From Chiridota heheva (lineage: Eukaryota > Echinodermata > Holothuroidea > Apodida > Chiridotidae): a DNA stretch of 64,000 nt. Positions 21,935 through 34,068 of the stretch are shown here, in pieces; position 1 is the stretch's first letter; the number at the start of each line of letters is the position of its first letter. The notes under the pieces were generated by a model. That model saw only the letters and a list, made by a program, of their open reading frames with translations. It had not been told where the DNA came from and did not search any database. The stretch is from NCBI GenBank assembly GCA_020152595.1, contig JAIGNY010000476.1:1507501-1571500 (forward strand), read 5' to 3'. Made by a program: the position numbers and the translations under genes.

Positions 21935-24900
21935 GTATGTATGATTGCAACCGAGGATCGGAAGCAAGGGAGTTCAGGTCGCCGCACAATTTTCTAAAGG
22001 CTGGTACTAAAACTCGCACTAGTCTTATCCTGCTTAAATGAGGAAACTCCTTCTCCTCTTAAGAACGAAAGACCTCTGAATAGAAACTATAGAAAATAGT
22101 AACCCACTGCTAGTTATGACAAGAGAACAGAAAGCACTCTGTTGAGAATAACCGAGGCAAGACTTTTACAGAACAAAGGTTAGTTATCCGTGAAAACATG
22201 CGAGCATAATCCGTTAGTGAACAGAATCAAACTGTAAACAACGCCTAATACGCCATGACAAAAATTCACCAGGTTTGTCAGATGACCGGAGCGGTTTAGG
22301 TAAGCATGAAGGGATCAAACCGTCTGTAAAGTTAATCTAAACAGAAGCTGCCAGGACCACGGCAGAACCGTTTTAGTAACACAAAAACGAAATAAAAGAT
22401 GCCAAAGATTGGCAAAATTCAAACAGTAAAACAACGAAAGAACAATCTCCAAAACAACGGCAAAGTTTTATTAGGAAGAATAAACAAAATAAAAAGAACC
22501 TGAACAATGGCCAAAACAGCGGCCGAAATCTGTTAGTGAAGAACTAAGACGTTAAGGAATTTAACGTTATAACTCCAACTGAACGAGAGAACGTGAATTA
22601 TAGAAAGCGAGAATATTCACCTCAAGAAAGGGGTGGTTCTCTTTTTGAAAGAACGGCCCTTGCAACTCTGCCTTGATAGTTTGGTATATCCTTCAGATAT
22701 GCGGAGACGAACATGACTGGTGTTTTCCATACCGCAGCACGAAGAATCGGGAGGAGGGCCCATTTTGTGGGGGCTTTTTGGAGGAGGGATAACAGATCCG
22801 CGATTGTGTTCTTTTTGCGTGGCAGGTGGACCGCCTGGAGTGTGACCTTGTTCGTCATGCACCAAGACAGAAGGGACTTGGCTAGAATCCAAAGACTCCT
22901 GGATCTTGTGTCTCACTCTCTGTAGATAAACGCCACTACCGTGGTGTTGTCGGTGCGTATGAGGACAGTCCTGTTCTGTACCCGTGGTAGGAATTGAACA
23001 AGAGCCCGAGTACTGCCTCTAGTTCCAACAGATTGGTGTGCTGACCGCACCAAGTGTCCGTCTAAAATTCGCGACTTGGGACCACGCTAAATGTGCTTAC
23101 CACCCTGCAAAAGACGCATTGGTCACCACTGACGCTGACGGGTGGAAAAATCGCTCTCTGTGACAGGTGAGAGTGGACGTACCACCACCAAATGTGGGGG
23201 ATCACCGCTCCGACAACGCCGCTTGATTCCAGTCACTGCACAAAGTACACAGGTTGGACTCGCAGCATAATTTACACATGTAACACGTGAGATGGATGTC
23301 ACTGAAGCGTAATTTAAAGAAGCGTTTACATGCGATGCATTGCGGGACATCTTGGGTGCATAATGCACCGACACTCGGGGACCTGTCCTCAGTGTCCATC
23401 ATACTGGTGAAAAATATTGCGGAAGTGTAACGTTCAACGCGGACAATCTTATTGATGCAGTCCACACGGCCTTGGAACTGCGTAGCTAATGGCTACGGGA
23501 CCAAAAAGGAAATAGCTCTGGTGGTGCTATACCTCTTTCGAAGATTGTCACTTGTCACCTGACCACGTAGCTAGTGGGTCTATTTCCGGGTTTATTGTAT
23601 GGTGTACGTAATCCCGTTACAAAACTCTGGAGCCGTACGAACCCGTTCACTGGAGCCGTATGGACCTGTAAAGCCGTGGGCCACGGAGTCGTATGGAGCC
23701 GTCTGGCCGTCCAGTAGACCCGTAAACACGGGCCGTGGAACCATATGGATCCGATCACCGGAGCTGTGCAGACCTGAAAGGACCCATGAAATCACTTAAA
23801 TCACGTATAACCCCTTTGGGCGCCTCCTTTACGTGGCCGTGTCGGTCCCTATCGCGGAACCGTGGACCACAGCGGTGTACAAAGGGTTTACTTACTAAAA
23901 ATACGCGCCTCACACAACTCAGTAATCTATCGAGAAGGGGGCGCTTCTTTTTAGTGGTTTATTCTAAGTGACGTCTAGGACGCCACCTAGCTGATCAATA
24001 TAGACTCAGGTAACTTACGTCTGATAGACCGCACCCATGGCCCTGCCAACTCAGTAATCTTTCGAGTCGGAGGCCTCCAGGGGGTGAATCAGGAAAAAGT
24101 TAACAAAGTAAACTACAAACACAGGCCTCTCTATAAAGATATATATATAAATATACACATATACACTTACACCAAGGCTCCCCGGGATGTACTTACGACC
24201 CTTACGCGGGCAAGACGGGTCTGCGGGAGTTGCAAACATAGTGAGGCAAGCCACAGCAATATTATACGTCAAAAACATTTATCAGAAAAAAACACTTTCT
24301 TAAAATTTTTTTAAAACCCGAAAAAATACACCGAAAGTAAATTCTTTAAAATCGCAGGGGTAGCGTGGAAAATACAAATGACTGAGTAACTTGGCGTGTG
24401 TGGAGATAAAAAGAAAAGATTAGATCTTCTGAAAAGAGGACGTCAGGGAGACCCTTTTAAGGTCTCTCCAATGCCCCAAAATTCAGGCTTAAAAATTTTG
24501 TCATAATTATATGCAAGAAAAACGAACACACGATATGTACTGGTAACGATAAATAAAATATAGGCTCTCTTGTAACAACTGTAGATCTTTGGAGCTGTAT
24601 AAAGCCGACTCCTCGAACACCCTGTGGTGACGTCGACCCAATACGCATGTGCCAATATCGATTGAAGAAATTGGCCTAATGCATACGAGAACCTGTACTG
24701 AAGATATGCTAAGATGTTAAAACAATGCAAAGTATACATTAACACTAGGCTCTCCTCGTGGAAGGGCGGAACCGAGGGTGAAAAACACTTAAACCCAGGG
24801 GCAAGAGGTCCACTAGACAGGCACACTTGGTGCTCTACGACCTAAAAACACCCGCCGCGAGAGTGGGACTCTCTCAAACTAGCCATCCGTTTTGTACGGA

Positions 24901-27900
24901 TGGAGACGAAAACACTTTATCTTAAGAGTAGACTTAACGGGAAAGTCCTGTGAGTCGGACCGAAGAAATCCTGGTCCCATGACCTGTCTTACCTCAGAGA
25001 CTTGAAAAGACTAATCGAATAAGGCTGAACAGCATACAAACCTGCCTGGTAGAAGCTGCAAGGGAGAAAATTGTTAGAAAAAGGTTAAATTTCTAAAAGA
25101 AAATTTGACCAGTTCCAGCGATGTTGTGATAAACAACGCACTGAAAAGAAGTGAGGGTTAGTAGAGGTAATATGGAAGTCAGGGCTGGGCTGGTAACTAC
25201 GTTTAAGGTCGGTTAGATGTGCGTTATAATCAGGTCATGTGACCAGATTGCTTATTCATAGCATGGAAGGTAAGGTATAACTTGAAGTAAGTATGTACAG
25301 TGCTAGTGCAGTTCCAACAGTATTATACACGACTCCCAAGCATTAGGAAGAAATTTAGGCAGTAAAAGTGATACAATTATATTTTCGTAAGTGCCCTGGG
25401 CGCCTATTAAGTTGAATAGGGTAATAGATACTGAAAATGATTGTTAAAATTAATAAAATGATTTGCTCTGTGGCATGCAAGATAGTGTTTGCCTTGTGTA
25501 AGTGAACATGGCTAAATTGAAACTTCTCATCAGCAGAAATCTGATATCAGTACCAGATTTATAAAGGTCATAGCAGGGCACCTTTTCTCCGTGAGTCCGT
25601 CACCAAATGGTGAAAAGTTTAAATATTGGATCAACAGGACTTGGAAAAGTACGCAGATACATCTCACTACGACACATTCAGGAAGAATGCTATTTGTGCC
25701 ATTTTGTTCTAGTTGCTTTTGCAGATTTTTTAAAACCCACTTCAGCTCTTCCTCCTAAGTGCAGAATCCGCCTATATGGAATATTATTCAATTTTACTTG
25801 TCAAATTGCACCTCTGTATTAAAGAAAGAATTCAATGTATAATTGACTCATTAAAGATTTTATGGTAGCCTTATGGACACATAGTGCAAAGTGCCACAGA
25901 TAGTCCCATTGCGCTCATCAGAAAGATATTTGTACATTGGTCACAGTCAGTTTCAACAATATTTTGGAAAGATGCCATACAAGTCATCAATTGCTGCAAA
26001 TTTACCGAGCATGTTGGACATGTCTTTAACTTTGATAAGCAGTAACTCTGATTTCAATTGTCTTTTCATAAAAGCATACAAATGTACCACAAAACCGTAA
26101 AGCATGTATTTGATGAAAACAAAAGGGCATAACTTCGTGAGCTGTGAAACCTGTGCTTCATGTTTCACTTGTTCGCAAAAACCTATTTTTTTTTTTGTTG
26201 AAATTAATATCTGAAGTTGCATCTTACAGGTGCAAGAGCCAACAGTTTCATCATCCTGAATTTTTAAATGAATTAACTAATTTCATTTCATTTCAGTCTA
26301 ACATATTTTTTGTGGATATATTTAAAACAGATGTCGGAGCATTTTTGCAACAGTATTGGAGTACTGCAACAAAAGGCAACACCTTCAAATTTCCAGTCAA
26401 CTGAAAAACAAGGTTTGTATTTATTTCATAATCACAAATTTATTGAATGTTTCTTTTTATTATCATTATAGTAAATTATTATTGTTAATGCTTTGCTCAT
26501 GATGAAAATGTATTTCATATTGCTGAGAATGTCCTAAGGCACTGCTTTTATGTACTTCTTGGACTGCAGAGCTTATTAATTTATAGGGAACTTAATATTT
26601 TCTGAGAAAATGAATCACTGGATTAGAGATTTTAGAATCTCTAATCTGAGACTAACTCTGATACAATCATTATTTCATATGACAAAGGATAAAACTCTTA
26701 ACCAAGTGCCAAACACAGCAAGTCAAAATCTTATACCTATCTCAAGTTATTCATGTTTGAAATTGACACATGAGGCTGCCATTTTGTTCAATTCTGTATT
26801 AAAATATTGTGCACGATGACATATTTTCCCCAATAGGCAGAAGTCAATGGAATAAATGACAGAAGTCAATATGCATTTCTTTTTTATGTGGATGTACATA
26901 TAGGTTTCCTTACATTCTGAAAAGGGGCACCACTGTACTCGTGTGTCTCTCTGACAGTGACTTGGACAGTGTTATAAATAATTTTAAACACATTTTTATC
27001 AGAAGGCCATGACCAACAACCGGTTTTATATTCAATGTCATGTACATACAATACTGCAATTACAATTTCTATTAACAAATTTTCATGCAATGTCGGAGTT
27101 TAAAGGAGACAAAGTCTGACATAATCCTTATTTCATATAATATAATTGAAAATAACAAATGAACTGACCAAGTTTCATAACTCCTGAAGCAATATAACAT
27201 TTTTTGTAATTATTAAAAACTTTAACTACTACAGTGTACTTAATAGTACCATGGAAGCTGCCATTTTGATTTCAAAACAGATTATGATGCCATCAGCCCA
27301 GCAGGATGTTGGAATGCTTTGTATTTCTTTATAATCTACCTCAAGTTTTCTAGCTGATGAAAAATTGTTTTTCTTTTGTAAGGGTCAAGGACATTTTGTG
27401 TACACATCAAAACATGCTGTTAAAACTTTGTGTCACATCATTTTGGAATAAAGAAATACATTATAATCCTTATGTCCCGTCATTTATTCCATTGACTTCT
27501 GTAAAAGGGAACACAAGAACACTTGTACAAAGACATCTCTTTATCATACATTAACCACCATTGCAAAATTTCAACCATTTGATGAATTTGGTCTTTCAAT
27601 TGGAATCATCAGTCGATAAGTGACCGGTACTGCCTGCAAATCAAAACATTTTAAGGGAAGCTTTATTGTGTTTAGATACAGTACATTATGAGCTTTTCAG
27701 GCCTGGTCAAAACAAAAAGATGAATTTTGGTAGAGCCAAGCATGAGAGCCGAATGCAAATGAACTCCTAATTTTGATAAGCCTAGGCATGAGAGCTAAAT
27801 GAACACAAAACCTAAACAAATTGTATACATTGTTTTTATGTAAACAAGGCATTTTACATAGAAAGAAATGAATGTAATTTTTGATTCCTTTGGTAGGACT

Positions 27901-29970
27901 AATGATCATATTTAATACATATAATGTTTTCTATTTTATGAGTTGAGAAAATGTATGGACATTTTGTAAGTATGCTATAAAATTATGTTTTGACACAGGT
28001 CAAGAAACACCCACGGGCAACCAAGAAGATTATACAACACTCTTTGCTCAGTTGATTGCCAGGACAGCCAAAGACATTGATGTATTAATTGATTCACTCC
28101 CCAGTGAGGAATCCACCACACAACTCCAGGTATGTTCTTTTTTCCAGGTTTTCTTGTTTGGCCACGAAAAGGTATTTAGATCATGAAAAACATCAGAAAG
28201 GTCGAACATAATGTGATGGAAATCAAAATCATGCACAGATTGTCTACAAATGGTATAAGTAACCTCTTGGCTTTGAATTTCATTATCAAATTACCTTAAT
28301 TTGGTTGAGAACCTGTTGCTAGGCAAGATAGTGTTCAGTTTTAGAGACTTTCATTTTTTCTTTCACACCTTGTTCTTTCTTAATTTTTTAAAATATTTTG
28401 TCAGATTGTAGATTCTCATCATAATTTCAAAGTATGAAAGATAAAACTACTGTTAATTTAGCTATAAATGTGATTCATTTGCCATGATAATATCATGATA
28501 AAAATATTCCTCACATTGGAACCTCATTGTATTGATCTCCTGGTTAGGGTTACACTATAAGTTTGTGGTCATGATTTACTGGAACAAAGAGAAAGGACAA
28601 TCATTCAACATTGATAAAAATATTCCTCACATTGGAACCTCTGTTGCTTGTGGGACACTATAGAGGAAATCAGTCAACATTGTTTTTCTATTATATGAAT
28701 TAACTTGCACTGTCAGTAGGTACTTACATCATGTGAAGGATGTTGCAAGTGAGTTATTCGGTTTAATAGATAAGCGTGAAATGCAGCATTACATGCTATG
28801 CAAACTTTTAGTCTGATTACCGTGATGTAATGTTTCCATTGTACAATTTAAAGATACTTGATCATGCTTTCTTCAAGTGGTAAACATTAGGTTAGGTTAA
28901 GTAGATGCTTGTAGGGTATGCTTGCTGTGAGAAGAAGTATGCCAATTATAATAACATTGATATGTAACAACTATGAAGTTTGTATTTAAGAAGATATAGA
29001 AAAATTGCATTCTATGGAAACGAAATAATCTGAAATTAACATGGGTGTTGCCATGCACTGGAAAATACTTCAATTTCATAATCCTAAGAAGTATATTCAG
29101 GTGTGATGAAAAAGGTACTGTTACAGGAATACCTGAAACTTTGTGACTTTACTCGTAAGGATTGTATTTCTAAATAGTTACACCACTGGTCACATGTACC
29201 ATTGTGAAGTTTTTAAAGATCTATGCATGGGCAGCTCAAGCTTAATCAGAGAAGGAAATATGCTACACGCCATCAAAATTGTCTATTTTACTTGAATTAT
29301 ATCTATTTTTTGCAATTTTGTGACTTCACATAGAGAGATACTTATGAATTTTCTTAAGTTAACTTAATGTTTTTCAATCAGTCACCACTCTTCTTTGAAT
29401 GGAAGCAGTCGCCTATGACCAAGATGTTTGGAATTTCCATTATACTTTATATCAAAATTTAGCAGGAGGAAAAAGTAAGATTTTTCAGTGACTGAAAATT
29501 AGGGCAGAATTATTAGGGCAGAATTTTAAAGAATTATATTAAAGATTTTGAGCTGTCCTCTTTCATATATCATATCACAACTGTTTTGCATTCAATAAAA
29601 TTTCTTCAAACTTTGATTAGTCAAAAACCATAGGAAACTACAGATGCTTAATGTCGTAATTTATTAAGTGTTCTGTTTAGAATTAAAAGCTCTTTCTGGT
29701 GAATATTGAATCTTTCTAATGTACTAGTGAGATTGTCTTAGATAAGTTCCTCTTATCATCTTCTGGTCTGTCTGTTGTCAGAATGCAAGTTTGAGGAGGT
29801 TGGAGGAGGAGAACAAAGAGGCCGCTGAAAGGCTGCGGGAACTGGTGCAACGAGGAGATACCCTGCTCATCAGGATCCAAAAAGCTTTGAGCGAGATCGC
29901 AGATGCTCAACTCAAGACAAAGAGTGCATCTTCATCCCACTCCAAACAAGGTTCAGATGGAAAGACATGA
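21893..29970 (+). CDS. MED21: Mediator complex subunit 21 (four coding exons)
   Basis: MED21 (Srb7) is a small core subunit of the Mediator middle module; it bridges transcription factors and RNA polymerase II in the nucleus. Joining 21893-21934, 26331-26412, 27999-28129 and 29782-29970 gives a 147-residue protein, close to the usual ~144. The highly conserved N-terminus [14 protein letters not shown], then [30 protein letters not shown] and [15 protein letters not shown] all match the family. The second half is the expected long coiled coil that pairs with MED7; the C-terminus is a serine/lysine-rich tail. All junctions are GT-AG and all phases agree. A likely acceptor 17 bp before the ATG suggests a 5' UTR intron. 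Intron 1 carries a 3.35-kb insertion directly after the donor. The gene converges on the MAPK gene downstream. Identity is based on remembered family sequence. Confidence 0.95.
22617..23165 (-). pseudogene. DIRS-like retrotransposon remnant (RT/RNase H region)
   Basis: On the reverse strand, in shifting frames, one reads VTNASFAGW (about 23126-23100, resembling the TDAS..GWGA motif), [36 protein letters not shown] (about 22965-22925), [20 protein letters not shown] and [13 protein letters not shown] (about 22800). In that order these are the RNase H-region motifs of DIRS1-type tyrosine-recombinase retrotransposons. Stops and frameshifts show decay. The RT catalytic core and recombinase were not found. 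The fragment is embedded in the satellite-like element. Confidence 0.65.
23310..23790 (+). repeat. Single copy of the 300-350-bp satellite-type unit
   Basis: The block from GAAGCGTTTACATGCGATGC through GGACCTGTCCTCAGTGTCCA, GGAACTGCGTAGCTAATGGC, ACCTGACCACGTAGCTAGTG and the GGAGCCGTATGGACC tail recurs several times at 61250-63150. Here it is present about once. Confidence 0.75.
25298..26330 (+). other. Remainder of MED21 intron 1
   Basis: Ordinary AT-rich intron ending in TATTTAAAACAG. No further element was recognised. Confidence 0.7.
26331..26412 (+). CDS. MED21: MED21 exon 2
   Basis: Encodes [14 protein letters not shown], then [13 protein letters not shown], plus the first base of a glycine codon. 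The acceptor is AAAACAG at 26330, the donor G^GTTTGT at 26413. The FCN.IGVLQQ block is the most conserved part of the family. Confidence 0.95.
26413..27998 (+). other. MED21: MED21 intron 2
   Basis: GT-AG intron of about 1.6 kb. No repeat or RNA gene was recognised. Confidence 0.7.
27999..28129 (+). CDS. MED21: MED21 exon 3
   Basis: Starts with the last two bases of the glycine codon and reads [17 protein letters not shown], then [16 protein letters not shown] and [10 protein letters not shown]. The donor is CAG^[26 protein letters not shown] is almost invariant in metazoan MED21. Confidence 0.96.
28130..29781 (+). other. MED21: MED21 intron 3, with short repeats
   Basis: AAAAATATTCCTCACATTGG occurs twice (about 28500 and 28618). 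The part at 29440-29640 resembles 49480-49690 in the MAPK gene, so it is a dispersed repeat shared by both genes. Confidence 0.6.
29782..29970 (+). CDS. MED21: MED21 exon 4 with stop codon
   Basis: Encodes [20 protein letters not shown], then [20 protein letters not shown] and a polar tail [15 protein letters not shown] before TGA (29968-29970). The acceptor TGTTGTCAG is at 29781. The leucine/glutamate-rich heptads form the C-terminal coiled coil. Confidence 0.95.
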   Translation, partial: NASLRRLEEENKEAAERLRELVQRGDTLLIRIQKALSEIADAQLKTKSASSSHSKQGSDGKT

Positions 29971-30755
29971 CGTAGGGCTACAGGAGCAGTGAGGAAAGAA
30001 ACCATATGGAGATAAGGCCAGTTTGACCTGGTCGTCATGCCATATTTATTGAACAATGAAGCTGCAAGAGTGCCAAGATGGAGCATACAGACCCTACCTA
30101 AATGGAGCTAGGGAATCACATTTTGGTATAGGAGCATATATTTGACCAGAATTTCTTCTTCTGTCAACATTAGGTGTGTTTTTAAATAGACTTCAAAATC
30201 ATGTAAATTAACGGAGATTTTGGAAAGATGTGTGATATGAGGTGCTAATTTCTTGCAGCTCCTCGTACTGCTTGAAAAGTTCACCCAAGTCAAACAAGAT
30301 ATTGAAATTTCAATATTTTTTTTCACTTATTCGAAAAAGAGAGAATACAGTTTTTAAGGTCATATTCCTTGAAATCCATTCATTTTGTCACTTTTAGAAT
30401 TTGAATATTTTCATCCAAATTTCTGATTTGAAACAATTTGATACTGGTGGTGGTGTTTTTAATCATTATGCCCATAAATGATATTTTGTCAGTTTAAAAA
30501 CATGCATTTTAAGTCACGAAAGGTTTCAAAGTGATAATTTATGAGCTATTGATATCAAGCCAAGTTATGACCAAAGTTTCAAGATGACCTCAAACATGCA
30601 GAATCTGTAATGTAGGAAGTGGAAGGTAGACCAAGATGTTATGCTCTACAGTGCAGCCAAAGATGAATTAATGTCTCGTTATGTTTAGATATATATTTAG
30701 ATGTACGTATTGTATGTTTTAATACATATTAAAGCTTAAAAGTTGTAATATGGCC
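29971..30755 (+). other. MED21: Probable MED21 3' UTR
   Basis: AT-rich sequence after the stop codon. An ATTAAA hexamer at 30728-30733 is a plausible polyadenylation signal; an end near 30750 is inferred. Confidence 0.4.
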
Positions 30756-31438
30756 CATTATAAATTGTATTGCCATTTTCTTGACTTTAATTTAAAACAA
30801 ATTACTAAAGTTACCTTTGATATCACCAGTTTGTTCAAGGTCTGTACACTTGCAAATACTACCATTAAATATACAAAATTACTGAAACATTGTGATGTTT
30901 CCCTCATGTCATTTCCTGAATTTGCAATTTGAATGCTTTTCCACAATCATAAATATTATTTTGCTTCGGAATCAAGGTATGTAAGTTGCAAGCCAAGGGT
31001 ATGCTTATTTTATATTTTCAGGCCAGAAAGCCATTGAATTTCAAGAAGGGTGTTGTCTTTGTTTTAAGCTCTTGTTGTGTTTTTTATGCTCTTGTTGTGT
31101 TTTTTATGGAGGAGGGGAGGGGGGGTCATGGAAAGTGCCAAATTTCAGTAACTTCCCATCAGAATACAAGTTTGAGAAAATCTACTTGATTCTAATAAGG
31201 CCAAGAAAAGTCCACACCCAAATTTCTGGTAGAAATCACAAAAGATCTTCAAGATGTTAGATGTGGATCTGTTGGGCATAATACCATGAAATGTTAATTT
31301 ATTTGTAAAATCTGAAATTTAAGTCTTGTTTTGAACACTTTAGTTTACCGCATGTAATTGAAGATTTGTAAATGAAATGGATTAAATGTGTTCATATGAA
31401 TCAAACATTCAAAGTGTTCATATAAATAAGCATTAATT
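30756..31438. other. Intergenic AT-rich sequence, no gene seen
   Basis: It contains a small tandem repeat, CTCTTGTTGTGTTTTTTATG twice (31069-31107), followed by a G-rich run. No coding sequence was recognised. Confidence 0.5.
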
Positions 31439-31440
31439 TT

Positions 31441-33946
31441 GCCTTCTCTGCCCTTCGGTTTCCTTCTTCTCTCTGGTTTCCTTCTGCCCTCTGGTTTCCT
31501 TCTGCCCTCTGGTTTCCTTCTGCTTTCCTTCTGCCCTCTGCTTTCTTTCTCCCCTCTGGTTTCCTTTCTCCCCTCTGGTTTCCTTTCTCCCCTCTGGTTT
31601 CCTTCTCCCCCTGGTTTCCTTCTCCCCTCTGGTTTCCTTCTCCCCTCTGGTTTCCTTCTCCCCTCTGGTTTCCTTCTCCCCTGTGGTTTCCTTTTCCCCT
31701 GTGGTTTCCTTCTCCCCTGTGGTTTCCTTCTCCCCTGTGGTTTCCTTCTCCCCTGTGGTTTCCTACTCCCCTCTGGTTTCCTTCTCCCCTCTGGTTTCCT
31801 TCTCTCTGGTTTCCTACTCCCCTCTGGTTTCCTTTTCCCCTGTGGTTTCCTTCTCCCCTCTGGTTTCCTTCTCCCCTCTGGTTTCCTTCTCCCCTGTGGT
31901 TTCCTTCTCCCCTGTGGTTTCCTTCTCCCCTGTGGTTTCCTTCTCCCCTGTGGTTTCCTTCTCCCCTCTGGTTTCCTTCTCCCCTCTGGTTTCCTTCTCC
32001 CCTCTGGTTTCCTTCTCCCCTCTGGTTTCCTTCTCCCCTCTGGTTTCCTTTTCCCCTGTGGTTTCCTTCTCCCCTGTGGTTTCCTTCTCCCCTGTGGTTT
32101 CCTTCTCCCCTGTGGTTTCCTTTTCCCCTGTGGTTTCCTTCTCCCCTGTGGTTTCCTTCTCCCCTGTGGTTTCCTTCTCCCCTGTGGTTTCCTTCCCCCT
32201 CTGGTTTCCTTTTCCCCTGTGGTTTCCTTTTCCCCTGTGGTTTCCTTTTCCCCTGTGGTTTCCTTTTCCCCTGTGGTTTCCTTTTCCCCTGTGGTTTCCT
32301 TCTCCCCTGAGGTTTCCTTCTCCCCTGTGGTTTCCTTCTCCCCTCTGGTTTCCTTCTCCCCTGTGGTTTCCTTCTCCCCTGTGGTTTCCTTCTCCCCTGT
32401 GGTTTCCTTCTCCCCTCTGGTTTCCTTCTCCCCTCTGGTTTCCTTCTGCCCTCTGCTTTCCTTCTGCTTTCCTTCTGCCCTCTGCTTTCCTTCTGCCCTC
32501 TGCTTTCCTTTCTCCCCTCTGGTTTCCTTTCTCCCCTCTGGTTTCCTTCTCCCCCCTGGTTTCCTTCTCCCCTGTGGTTTCCTTCTCCCCTGTGGTTTCC
32601 TTCTCCCCTGTGGTTTCCTTCTCCCCTGTGGTTTCCTTTTCCCCTGGTTTCCTTCTCCCCTGTGGTTTCCTTCTCCCCTGTGGTTTCCTTCTCCCCTGTG
32701 GTTTCCTTTTCCCCTGTGGTTTTCTTCTCCCCTCTGGTTTTCTTCTCCCCTGTGGTTTCCTTCTCCCCTCTGGTTTCCTTCTCCCCTCTGGTTTCCTTCT
32801 CCCCTGTGGTTTCCTTTTCCCCTGTGGTTTCCTTCTCCCCTCTGGTTTCCTTCTCCCCTGTGGTTTCCTTTTCCCCTGTGGTTTCCTTCTCCCCTGTGGT
32901 TTCCTTCCCCTGTGGTTTCCTTCTCCCCTGTGGTTTCCTTCCCCCCTGTGGTTTCCTTCTCCCCTCTGGTTTCCTACTCCCCTCTGGTTTTTAGCCCCTC
33001 TGGTTTCCTTCGCCCCTCTGGTTTCCTTCTCTCTGGTTTCCTACTCCCCTCTGGTTTCCTTTTTGGTTTCCTTCTCCCCTCTGGTTTCCTTCTCCCCTCT
33101 GGTTTCCTTCTCCCCTCTGGTTTCCTTCTCCCTGTGGTTTCCTTCTCCCCTGTGGTTTCCTTCTCCCCTCTGGTTTCCCCTGTGGTTTCCTTCTCCCCTC
33201 TGGTTTCCTTCTCCCCTTCTCTGGTTTCCCTTCTGGTTTCCCCCTCTGGTTTCCTTCTCCCCTCTGGTTTCCCTTCCCCTCTGGTTTCCCTTCCCTCTGG
33301 TTTCCTTCTCCCCTCTGGTTTCCTTCTCCTCCCTCTGGTTTCCTTCTCCCCTCTGGTTTCCTCCCCTGTGGTTTCCTTCTCCCCTGTGGTTTCCTTCTCC
33401 CCTGTGGTTTCCTTCTCCCCTGTGGTTTCCTTTCCCCTGTGGTTTCCTTTTCCCCTGTGGTTTCCTTCTCCCCTGTGGTTTCCTTCTCCCCTGTGGTTTC
33501 CCCTGTGGTTTCCTTTTCCCCTGTGGTTTCCTTCTCCCCTCTGGTTTCCTTCTCCCCTGGTTTCCTTCTCCCCTCTGGTTTCCTTTTCCCCTCTGGTTTC
33601 CTTCTCCCCTCTGGTTTCCTTCTCCCCTCTGGTTTCCTTCTCCCCTCTGGTTTCCTTCCCCCTGGTTTCCTTTTCCCCTCTGGTTTCCTTCTCCCCTGTG
33701 GTTTCCTTTTCCCCTGTGGTTTCCTTCTCCCCTCTGGTTTGCCTTCTCCCCTGTGGTTTCCTTTTCCCCTGTGGTTTCCTTCTCCCCTGTGGTTTCCTTC
33801 TCCCCTCTGGTTTCCTTCTCCCCTGTGGTTTCCTTCTCCCCTGTGGTTTCCTTCTCCCCTGTGGTTTCCTTCTCCCCTCTGGTTTCCTACTCCCCTCTGG
33901 TTTCCTTCTCCCCTCTGGTTTCCTCCTCCCCTCTGGTTTCCTTCTC
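31441..33946 (+). repeat. 18-bp minisatellite, about 2.5 kb
   Basis: Roughly 130-140 copies of CTGGTTTCCTTCTCCCCT, with frequent T/G variation (CTCTGG versus CTGTGG), TTCTCC/TTTTCC variants and a few units shortened by 1-8 bp. Because the unit is 18 bp and has no stop in any + frame, it leaves very long open frames (SGFLLP-type repeats) that are by-products, not genes. It is strongly strand-asymmetric: pyrimidine-rich on the + strand. It lies 1.5 kb after the MED21 stop codon. Confidence 0.95.
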
Positions 33947-34068
33947 AGCTGTCACACAGTGCTTACTAGTGCTCCTGTGCATCACATGACCAGCCCACCT
34001 CCACCTTCTTTTTACTTCAGTGCTGATTTTGTCATGTTTAGTGATTCAGTATTTCATCGTTAGATATT

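Larger units (their letters stand above)
21942..25290 (+). mobile_element. 3.35-kb CpG-rich insertion in MED21 intron 1
   Basis: GTATGTA flanks it on both sides (21935-21941 and 25291-25297), consistent with a 7-bp target duplication that includes the splice donor. The right end (GCATGGAAGGTAAGGTATAA, CTTGAAGTAA) is the inverse of the left end of the related element at 57885. The left end lacks that terminal sequence and starts inside it (ATTGCAACCGAGGAT; compare 57931). The interior holds a - strand DIRS-like RNase H remnant, a CpG-rich satellite-type unit (23310-23790) and short open frames with no family match. G+C and CpG are clearly higher than in the MED21 introns around it. Confidence 0.75.

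Noticed and set aside
24443-24826. 127-codon minus-strand open frame inside the MED21 intron element
   Set aside because: No recognisable domain and an overlapping shifted frame is also open; likely chance within a decayed repeat.
26144-26404. 86-codon plus-strand open frame spanning MED21 exon 2
   Set aside because: Only 26331-26412 is coding; the upstream part is intron sequence read through the acceptor.
31439-34063. Open frame of 874 codons rich in SGFLLP repeats
   Set aside because: It follows from an 18-bp stop-free minisatellite; two other plus frames are also open, units vary without regard to frame, and no domain or splice context supports a gene.
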